From: an uncultured Oscillospiraceae bacterium
GTDB lineage: Bacteria > Bacillota_A > Clostridia > Oscillospirales > Oscillospiraceae
Direction of reading: 5' to 3'
Assembly (NCBI GenBank): GCA_944385265.1
Contig: CALWWO010000112.1
Span: forward strand, 1 to 5,082
DNA length: 5,082 nucleotides
This document shows, piece after piece, positions 1 to 5,082 of this stretch. The position numbers and the translations under genes are program-made. The notes beneath the pieces were generated by a model, which saw only the letters and a program-made list of their open reading frames with translations, made no database searches and was not told the DNA's origin. The number at the start of each line of letters is the position of its first letter. Position 1 is the first letter of the stretch.

Positions 1-396
1 ATTTATCTCGAACAAAATTAAGAAAACGACTGCGGCAGCCAAAAACGCCGCTCCCGTTATGAACAGAAACGCGCAGCTCCGTTTCTTCCGCTTTGCGCTT
101 TTTCTCTGCACATAATCGTAAAACTTCTCGTTTTGAATGCGCAAAAACGGGATAAGCTGCCTACCCAGTCCGCGCACGGCATATGATATACCGTCCAGCG
201 CGCCGGTGTTCGCAATAAGAAACAGCAGCCCGAACATAATAATGATGACTCCCGGAATCGTGAACGCGTCGCACAAAATGCGGTATCTGTCAAGGACAGT
301 CTCGGCGGTAAAGAAACCGTGCAGAACGAGTATCACGGCAAACAAAGCCGCTCCGCATAAAACCGTCACCGCATACCCTGTAAAATTCTTTTTCAT
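1..396 (-). CDS. DUF3899-like small membrane protein (3' end cut by window edge)
   Basis: I translated this by hand from the ATG at 396; 132 codons stay open to base 1, so the stop lies outside the window. The protein starts MKKNFTGY and has three hydrophobic stretches at about residues 7-28, 46-64 and 109-130. Between the second and third is a basic, probably cytoplasmic segment (FYDYVQRKSAKRKKR, residues 92-106). The pattern of an N-terminal helix, then RYRILCDAFTIPGV, then NTGALDGISY, a YDYV-basic stretch and a last helix matches what I know of the Firmicutes DUF3899 family, which is usually about 110-140 aa. Little is therefore likely missing. Its function is unknown. It begins eight bases after the oppF stop and is probably co-transcribed. 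There is no strong Shine-Dalgarno, only a weak GAG four bases upstream. A GTG at 408 overlapping the oppF stop is an alternative start, less likely because family members usually begin MKK. Family assignment is from memory of the motif order. Confidence 0.75.
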   Translation of the reverse strand, partial: MKKNFTGYAVTVLCGAALFAVILVLHGFFTAETVLDRYRILCDAFTIPGVIIIMFGLLFLIANTGALDGISYAVRGLGRQLIPFLRIQNEKFYDYVQRKSAKRKKRSCAFLFITGAAFLAAAVVFLILFEIN

Positions 397-404
397 ATGC
401 TCTA

Positions 405-1664
405 TCACAGACCGAGCTCGCGCTTATATCGCTGCTCCTCCTCGTCGTTGCAGTAGACGAAGTGACCGGGCAGTATCTCGCGCATTGTCGGTTTATTTAC
501 GCTGTAATCATGCTCGGCGATGGAGTTGTAGATTATCCTCGTGCGGTTTTTTTCCGCATGCGGGTCGGGCAGCGGGATCGCGGACAGAAGCGACCGCGTA
601 TAAGGATGCACGGGATGGGCGAACAGCTCGTCCGACGGCGCAAGCTCGACAAGCTTGCCGTAGTACATGACGCCGATCCTGTCCGAGAAGTATTTGACGA
701 CTGACAGGTCGTGCGCGATAAACATGATCGTAAGACCGAGCTTTTCACGCAGCTCGTTTAGCAGGTTTATGATCTGCGCCTGGATCGAAACGTCGAGAGC
801 CGATATCGGCTCGTCTGCGATAAGCAGATCAGGCTGCATGATGACGGAACGCGCGATGCCGATACGCTGGCGCTGACCGCCGGAGAACTCATGCGGGTAG
901 CGCCCCGCATGCTCGCGCACAAGTCCGACAAGCTCAAGTATCTCGTATACCTTCTCGTCGATATACTTTTTATCGCGCACACCGTTTATGACAAGTCCCT
1001 CTGATATTATCTCGCGCACGGTCATGCGCGGATTTAAAGACGCTATCGGGTCCTGGAATATCATCTGTATCTTTGTGATGAGCTTCGAATTTTTCGCAAC
1101 ATGCAGCGCGTCTTTGTATTTGCGCTTCAGTTCACGAAGCTCTGATGGATTATTCTCAGCCGCTTTCAGCTTCGGGGCGTACTCCTCCTCAATCTGCTTC
1201 ACAAGCGACTGGGCATATTCCTTGTCGGAATATTTATGGTCGTGCCGCGCCTGCTTTATAAGGTTTTTGTTCTCTGCGATAACATCGCGCAGTTCTTCCT
1301 TTTTCTTTTCGATAAGCGCGTTATTTTCCGCGCTTTTCGCCGGATTTGCGGCGCTCTCTTTTTTAAGGGCTGCGATCGTCTCCTTTGTCTCTTTCTTTGC
1401 ATCCTCTATAGCTTGCTCGTAAGAGCCGGTACCGGCGCATATCCGTCTGCCCTTAAAATATATACTGCCTGAGGTGATGTCGTATATCCTGATGATAGAA
1501 CGCCCCGTAGTGGTCTTTCCGCAGCCTGATTCACCGACGAGACCAAATACCTCGCCCTTTTTTATGTCGAAGCTCACGTCGTCTACAGCCTTGACGTTTT
1601 TGAAATACTGACTGAGATGCTCGACCCTCAGCAATACCTCCTGATTCTTGTTATTACTCGCCAT
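405..1664 (-). CDS. oppF: OppF-type oligopeptide ABC importer ATPase with a coiled-coil-like insertion
   Basis: This is the ATPase that pairs with OppD on the cytoplasmic face of the membrane and hydrolyses ATP for peptide import. With the start at ATG 1664 it has 419 residues. Motifs in order: A-loop region SQYF (about 18-21), Walker A GESGCGKT (44-51), Q-loop FQDP with Gln204, signature FSGGQ (260-264), Walker B ending in Asp284-Glu285, D-loop SALD (288-291), switch His318, and the HPYT element (353-356) of the oligopeptide C-terminal domain. All catalytic residues are present, so it should be active. The usual length is about 310-330 aa; the excess is a charged helical insert at about 77-194. 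The C-terminus ([15 protein letters not shown], then a charged tail) resembles Ami/Opp proteins of Gram-positives and lacks the cysteine cluster of Dpp-type ATPases. A GTG at 1673 gives three extra residues, but it sits inside the Shine-Dalgarno, whereas ATG 1664 is eight bases from GGAGG. The start overlaps the end of oppD by 11 bases. Confidence 0.92.
   Translation of the reverse strand: MASNNKNQEVLLRVEHLSQYFKNVKAVDDVSFDIKKGEVFGLVGESGCGKTTTGRSIIRIYDITSGSIYFKGRRICAGTGSYEQAIEDAKKETKETIAALKKESAANPAKSAENNALIEKKKEELRDVIAENKNLIKQARHDHKYSDKEYAQSLVKQIEEEYAPKLKAAENNPSELRELKRKYKDALHVAKNSKLITKIQMIFQDPIASLNPRMTVREIISEGLVINGVRDKKYIDEKVYEILELVGLVREHAGRYPHEFSGGQRQRIGIARSVIMQPDLLIADEPISALDVSIQAQIINLLNELREKLGLTIMFIAHDLSVVKYFSDRIGVMYYGKLVELAPSDELFAHPVHPYTRSLLSAIPLPDPHAEKNRTRIIYNSIAEHDYSVNKPTMREILPGHFVYCNDEEEQRYKRELGL
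1083..1436 (-). other. OppF insertion region: about 118-residue charged helical segment
   Basis: This part of oppF (about residues 77-194, edges approximate) is absent from ordinary OppF proteins, where the strand after IYFKG leads in a few residues to the Q-loop. It begins just after [14 protein letters not shown] and ends before [13 protein letters not shown]. It is rich in Lys, Glu, Ala and Asn, with runs such as [14 protein letters not shown] and [16 protein letters not shown] that have spaced hydrophobic residues as in an antiparallel coiled-coil hairpin. It has no Walker, zinc or catalytic motif that I can see. The flanking ATPase motifs continue in frame, so this is a genuine in-frame insertion and not an assembly error. 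Confidence 0.75.
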
Positions 1665-3846
1665 GCTGCTCACCTCCGGTCTGCTTCTTCTTCATTCTTG
1701 CGATACGGTCGGTTATTATTTTCGGGACCTCCACCTTCGGCGCGTCGGGGTGGAGCAGCCACGTTGCCGCCTGATGCGTCGGCGTGATGTCAAACATCGG
1801 GGGCTCCATCTCAAAATCGATCTTCATCGCGTATTTATTACGGTCGGCAAACGCGTCTCCTACAGGCGGGTATATCATATTCGGCGGCGTGCCCGGGATA
1901 GCGTCGAGCTTTTCGCTCGTATCGAGATCGGGCATAGACGACAGCAGCGCCCATGTGTACGGATGGCGCGGATCATAGAATATCTCGTCCGCCGTGCCGC
2001 GCTCTACTATCTTGCCGGCGTACATAACCGCGATCGTATCAGCCATGTTTGCGACGACGCCGAGGTCGTGCGTTATGAATATTACTGAGAGATTTCTCTC
2101 CTTCTTCAGCCTGTTTATAAGCTCAAGTATCTGCGCCTGTATCGTAACGTCAAGCGCCGTGGTCGGCTCGTCGCATATCAGGATATCGGGATTTGCCGCG
2201 AGCGCTATCGCGATAACGATACGCTGACGCATACCACCTGAAAACTCGAACGGGTACTGGTAATACCGCGTTCTCGGATCGTGTATGCCAACCTCGTCCA
2301 TCAGCTTTATAGCCATTTCCTTTGCCATGCTCTTCGTAACGCGGTAAACCACCTGCGACGCCTTGTCCTTCAGGAAATCTATTATCTCTATCCCCCGCGC
2401 TCTGAAATCGATATTCTCCGATGCGGCGATATAGGAATTATAGCGCTCTAAAAGCCTGTCTATGACGGCTGTGATATTGCCCTTCAGCTCGTCGATGTCG
2501 TGTACGTTTTTGGGGACGACCTTCCAGTCGACCTTTTTGCCGCGCGCTATCATCGCGTCGCGTTTTTTGCTCTGCTTGTCAAAGCGCTTTTCCTCTTTGA
2601 CGTTGTATTTTTTATAATAGAAATACTGCTCTATCGCGTTTGTAAGGCTGCTTCTGAACGTGTAAGCGGCGCTGTCCTTGACTATTTCCAGCCTGTCTAT
2701 CGAGCTTTCCACCTCAGCCGACAGCGTTTTGCACTTTGAGAGCGCCTGTGCTTTTTCAAAATCGCCGAGATAGAAGCGCCTCGCCTCTTCAAGCTTCGGG
2801 ATAAGCGCTTTTTTCTTCTCGAGCGCCGTCTCGTACGAATAGCGGACGCCCTTTTCCTCGATAGCGAGAAATTCGTCCATGAAATTTTTATTCAAAAAGT
2901 CGAGCGCCTTATCGTTAAGTTCCTCCACCGGCACCTTACTCGGATCCTCGTTCGGATTTTGCAGCTTATAGTATCCGATACGGAAGAAATCTGGACGGGG
3001 GCTTTCCGTCATGTCCCGCATAAGGCTTTTTATATTCTCCAGTATTTTTTCGATATTCTCCGGCAGAACGGTCTCGACCGTCTCGCCGTCCTTCGCCTTC
3101 GGTGCCTTATACTCAGACGCCGCGTTTGACAGCTCAGACGACAGCGACGTTATCTCGTATGAGTGATTTACAGTCAAAAACGGATCCTTTATCCTCTGCA
3201 TACGCTTTGCGATGTCTTTCAGCGTCGTCTTGACGTCGACCTTCTGTTTTTTGCTTGTCATGAAGAGGAAGTCTTCTATATCGGACACGATCTCGCCGGC
3301 GGCGGATTCAGACGTATTATAGCTGTTTTCAAGCTTTGTCGCCTCGATACAGAATTTATTGAACGTCTTGATCATTTCCTCGATCTTCTGCTTGCTTGCA
3401 GTTCCCGCCGCGTTTATCATATTTTCCTTTAAAAGCGAAAGCAGTTTATTAAATTCCGATTTCGCCTCTCTGCGGTTTGCCCTGTTTTTAAGCAGCATTG
3501 CCTCTGTTATCTGCTTGCCGATCTTTACGATCGGGTTTAATGACGACAGCGGATCCTGAAATATCATGCTTATCTTATCGCCGCGGATCTTATACATCTC
3601 ATCTTCCGATATTTTCAGCAGATCTTTCCCGTCGTACAGTATCTCGCCGCCCTCGATTATCGAGTTGCCCGCGAGAATGCCAAGGATGGCTTTGCTCGTG
3701 ACCGATTTTCCGGAGCCTGATTCACCGACGATGGCAAAGGTCTTTCCGCGCTCTAAATCGAACGAGATATTGCGCACCGCCTTGAGCGTGCCGCCGCTTG
3801 TACGGAACGATATTTTAAGATTTTTTACTTCAAGTATCTTATCCAT
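1654..3846 (-). CDS. oppD: OppD-type oligopeptide ABC importer ATPase with a very large insertion
   Basis: This is the second ATPase of the peptide importer, expected to form a heterodimer with OppF under the OppB/OppC channel. From ATG 3846 it has 730 residues, against about 320-360 for typical OppD. Motifs in order: Walker A GESGSGKS (41-48), Q-loop FQDP with Gln97, signature FSGGM followed by RQR (535-542), Walker B ILICDE (555-560) with Glu560, D-loop TALD (563-566), switch His593, and HPYT (628-631) opening the oligopeptide C-terminal domain. All key residues are intact. About 385 extra residues (roughly 122-506) separate the Q-loop part from the signature motif. In the C-terminal domain the four positions that are cysteine in many OppD/DppD proteins are Asp664, Asn670, Asp677 and Thr695. 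The in-frame ATG at 3852 overlaps the oppC stop as ATGA and adds two residues, but is one base from GGAGG. ATG 3846 is seven bases away and preferred. Confidence 0.93.
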   Translation of the reverse strand: MDKILEVKNLKISFRTSGGTLKAVRNISFDLERGKTFAIVGESGSGKSVTSKAILGILAGNSIIEGGEILYDGKDLLKISEDEMYKIRGDKISMIFQDPLSSLNPIVKIGKQITEAMLLKNRANRREAKSEFNKLLSLLKENMINAAGTASKQKIEEMIKTFNKFCIEATKLENSYNTSESAAGEIVSDIEDFLFMTSKKQKVDVKTTLKDIAKRMQRIKDPFLTVNHSYEITSLSSELSNAASEYKAPKAKDGETVETVLPENIEKILENIKSLMRDMTESPRPDFFRIGYYKLQNPNEDPSKVPVEELNDKALDFLNKNFMDEFLAIEEKGVRYSYETALEKKKALIPKLEEARRFYLGDFEKAQALSKCKTLSAEVESSIDRLEIVKDSAAYTFRSSLTNAIEQYFYYKKYNVKEEKRFDKQSKKRDAMIARGKKVDWKVVPKNVHDIDELKGNITAVIDRLLERYNSYIAASENIDFRARGIEIIDFLKDKASQVVYRVTKSMAKEMAIKLMDEVGIHDPRTRYYQYPFEFSGGMRQRIVIAIALAANPDILICDEPTTALDVTIQAQILELINRLKKERNLSVIFITHDLGVVANMADTIAVMYAGKIVERGTADEIFYDPRHPYTWALLSSMPDLDTSEKLDAIPGTPPNMIYPPVGDAFADRNKYAMKIDFEMEPPMFDITPTHQAATWLLHPDAPKVEVPKIITDRIARMKKKQTGGEQHGE
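1673..1677 (-). promoter_or_regulatory. Shine-Dalgarno for oppF (decides the start)
   Basis: On the minus strand the sequence reads ACCGGAGGTGAGCAGCATGG. GGAGG is eight bases from the ATG at 1664, a normal distance. It overlaps the competing GTG at 1673, which therefore cannot use it. The site lies within the last codons of oppD, which suggests translational coupling. Confidence 0.85.
2329..3483 (-). other. OppD insertion region: about 385 mostly helical residues
   Basis: This part of oppD (about residues 122-506, edges approximate) has no counterpart in ordinary OppD, where the helix after LNPIVKIGKQITEA runs on to ELLELVGI-like sequence in about 30 residues. Here the equivalent MAIKLMDEVGIHDP comes some 385 residues later. 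The segment is rich in Lys, Glu, Asp and aromatic residues and looks like successive long helices (for example ETALEKKKALIPKLEEARRF, 337-356), with at least two likely loops: PKAKDGETVETVLPEN (about 249-264) and RIGYYKLQNPNEDPSKVP (about 289-306). It has only two cysteines and no membrane segment or nucleotide-binding motif. I do not recognise a named domain in it. Confidence 0.8.
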
Positions 3847-3848
3847 GA

Positions 3849-5082
3849 TCATTCCTCCACTCCGCGCAGCGACGGGTTGAACGCGTCGCGCAGTCCGTTG
3901 CCGAACAGGTTAAAGCAAATCATCAGCAGCGACAGCACAGCCGCCGGATATATCATAAGGTGCGGATAGCTTGTCCATATCGAGCTTGCGCTTGAAAGCA
4001 GCGAGCCGAGCGATGTAGCCTCAGCCGTACCCAGGTTAACAATGCCGAGATAGCTCAGCATGCTCTCGCTGTTTATGACGAATGGTATCATAAGCGCGCA
4101 CGATGTGATGATCGTACCGAGCGAATTGGGGAAGATATGTTTCCATATGATACGACTGTCTTTTGCGCCGAGCGTTCTGGCAGCCATGACATATTCCTGG
4201 TTTTTAAACCGGTAAAACTGCGTTCTCACTCGCGCGGCTGTGCCTATCCACCCCGTGGCGACGTACGCAAACAACAGACATGGTACGGCGCCGAGCCGTG
4301 AAGCGAGATGTATCTGGAACAATGTAGCAACAACGATGAACGGTACGCCCGCGAGGATATCGGCGATGCGCTCAAGCGTGAGGTCGATGACCCCCCCATA
4401 ATAGCCTTCTATCGCGCCATAAGCAGAACCGATAATAAAGTTTATTACAGATACGCTGATCGCGACGAGCAGACTGAGCTTTATACCGCCCGCCATACGC
4501 AGCGCGAGATCATAGCCCTGGCTGTCCGTACCGAAAATATATTCCGGCTCAAACCCGTTTAGATATCGATAGTAGTTATAGTAAAGAACGCGCACTCTAA
4601 ACTGCGCCGTTTCCAGATTTCCTCCTCCGGTATATTCATAATATACGAGGTTTCCATCGGAGTCGCGCTTATAGTTGTCTTCAAGCACCATACCCTCGGT
4701 AAATTCTATCTCCTCGGTGTTGCCGTCCTCATCGACCGTAATAGGCGTGCCTCTGTTCGATTTATACCAGTTGTTTGCGTCCGATGCGTCGAGATTGTAC
4801 TCATTGTCCTCAACAAGCGGATAGAGCACCTTAAGACCGGTCTCCTCCTCCCACGCGACGATATTGGCGTATTCAGACTGCGGAATGCTTCTGTAAATAA
4901 AGCCGAGCTCAAGATATGTATCGATCCTCGCGGGATACATCGTCCTTTCTCTCCTCGTCGCGTCAAGCGCCGTGAACGGCTCTCCCGTTCTTATAATGGG
5001 CTGGTATTCGCTCGCCATGCCCTCTTCAAGCGTAGCGCCGTGACCGTCCCAGTCCGCAGCGCCGATTCCGACAGCAACAGCC
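3849..5082 (-). CDS. oppC: OppC-type oligopeptide ABC importer permease (5' end cut by window edge)
   Basis: This is one of the two channel-forming inner-membrane subunits of the peptide importer. The reading frame stays open upstream of the first in-window ATG (5018) to base 5082, adding at least 21 residues (ending TLEEG). The N-terminal cytoplasmic tail and first membrane helix typical of OppC are not in the window, so the true start lies outside and ATG 5018 is internal. Counting Met5018 as 1: residues 1-160 form a soluble, acidic and Tyr-rich domain; FGTDSQGYD (162-170) is the usual OppC motif before the transport domain; helices lie at about 181-203, 219-238, 245-262, 302-320 and 352-373. 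The ATPase-contacting EAA loop is YVMAARTLGAKDSRI and following residues (276-298), with Gly284 and Pro297 conserved. The C-terminus LFGNGLRDAFNPSLRG is typical. At least 410 residues are visible, against about 300 for classical OppC. It ends TGA, two bases before the preferred oppD start. Confidence 0.93.
   Translation of the reverse strand, partial: AVAVGIGAADWDGHGATLEEGMASEYQPIIRTGEPFTALDATRRERTMYPARIDTYLELGFIYRSIPQSEYANIVAWEEETGLKVLYPLVEDNEYNLDASDANNWYKSNRGTPITVDEDGNTEEIEFTEGMVLEDNYKRDSDGNLVYYEYTGGGNLETAQFRVRVLYYNYYRYLNGFEPEYIFGTDSQGYDLALRMAGGIKLSLLVAISVSVINFIIGSAYGAIEGYYGGVIDLTLERIADILAGVPFIVVATLFQIHLASRLGAVPCLLFAYVATGWIGTAARVRTQFYRFKNQEYVMAARTLGAKDSRIIWKHIFPNSLGTIITSCALMIPFVINSESMLSYLGIVNLGTAEATSLGSLLSSASSIWTSYPHLMIYPAAVLSLLMICFNLFGNGLRDAFNPSLRGVEE
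3854..3858 (-). promoter_or_regulatory. Shine-Dalgarno for oppD (decides the start)
   Basis: The minus strand reads GGAGGAATGATCATGG. GGAGG lies in the last sense codons of oppC (GVEE then TGA). It is one base from the first ATG (3852) and seven from the second (3846), so the second should be the main start, with oppC termination two bases upstream. Coupled termination and reinitiation is likely. Confidence 0.8.
4539..5082 (-). other. OppC extracytoplasmic domain between helix 1 and the transport domain (partial)
   Basis: The visible part of OppC before FGTD runs over 180 residues with no membrane segment. In ordinary OppC the link between helix 1 and the FGTD motif is about 40-60 residues. 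Topology of the family places it outside the membrane. It contains IYRSIPQSEYANIVAWEEET and a Tyr-rich end (VRVLYYNYYRYLNGFEPEY), and has no cysteine. I recall similar extended loops in OppC of gut Clostridia. It may contact the binding protein OppA or shape substrate entry; this is inference. Confidence 0.7.

Noticed and set aside
57..293. Minus-strand open frame of 78 codons
   Set aside because: It is an out-of-frame shadow of the DUF3899-like gene, whose own frame (ATG 396) gives coherent membrane segments and family motifs.
542..558. TGCGG-T7-CCGCA inverted repeat with an A-AAA-AAC heptamer in the oppF frame, possibly a terminator or a programmed -1 frameshift
   Set aside because: The stem is only 5 bp with the homopolymer in the loop rather than after it, so it is not a terminator. 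A -1 shift would only swap the last ~45 residues for about 12 others, and no strong downstream structure is evident. Chance within Lys codons is enough to explain it.
988..1422. Plus-strand open frame of 144 codons, and others such as 137-670 and 1648-2088
   Set aside because: They lie wholly opposite well-supported genes, have low-complexity or Arg/Ser/Phe-rich translations typical of antisense shadows, and match no family I know.
1664..1673. GTG at 1673 as the oppF start
   Set aside because: It overlaps the GGAGG Shine-Dalgarno itself; ATG 1664 has proper spacing.
4391..4397. Run of seven C (G7 in the coding strand) in oppC, a possible frameshift site
   Set aside because: The frame continues correctly on both sides through conserved sequence (EGYYGGVIDL), so no frameshift is present.
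4706..4966. Minus-strand open frame of 86 codons
   Set aside because: It overlaps oppC in another frame and its translation is Arg/Thr-rich without any motif.
5016..5018. ATG at 5018 as the true oppC start
   Set aside because: The frame is open upstream to the window edge, and starting here would remove the first membrane helix that every OppC needs.

Overview
The window is one tightly packed block on the minus strand. It reads from the right edge to the left as oppC - oppD - oppF - small membrane protein. Three genes are clear parts of an oligopeptide (Opp/Ami/Dpp-type) ABC importer: an inner-membrane permease (OppC, 5' end cut by the window edge) and two ATPases (OppD and OppF). The fourth is a DUF3899-like protein with three predicted membrane segments; it is still open at base 1, so its 3' end is cut. 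No stretch above 10 bases lacks a gene, and I see no RNA gene, mobile element, CRISPR array, terminator or promoter. OppB and the peptide-binding lipoprotein OppA are expected upstream, beyond base 5082, but cannot be seen.

Organism: base composition is near 50% GC by eye, Shine-Dalgarno sites are strong GGAGG, and the form of the proteins points to a Firmicute of the class Clostridia, probably gut-associated (Oscillospiraceae/Christensenellales-like). The pointers are an Ami-like OppF C-terminus, an OppC with a large loop after its first helix, and a DUF3899 protein. This is inference from family resemblance, not a database match.

Layout: oppC (3849-5082, partial) ends in TGA two bases before the preferred oppD start (ATG at 3846). 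oppD (1654-3846, 730 aa) overlaps the oppF start (ATG at 1664) by 11 bases. oppF ends at 405, eight bases before the ATG (396) of the DUF3899-like gene. The oppD and oppF ribosome binding sites lie inside the end of the preceding gene, so translation is probably coupled and the block is one transcript.

Working together: OppC and an unseen OppB would form the channel. OppD and OppF would form the ATPase heterodimer that powers import of peptides delivered by OppA. What stands out is that all three transporter parts are enlarged compared with textbook Opp. OppD carries about 385 extra, mostly helical residues between the Q-loop and the signature motif. OppF carries about 118 charged, helical residues between Walker A and the Q-loop. 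OppC has an outer domain of over 170 residues. OppD also lacks all four cysteines that mark the C-terminal iron-sulfur site in many relatives. I recall similar enlarged versions in gut Clostridia, so this is probably a lineage trait rather than unique to this genome, but I know of no function assigned to the inserts.
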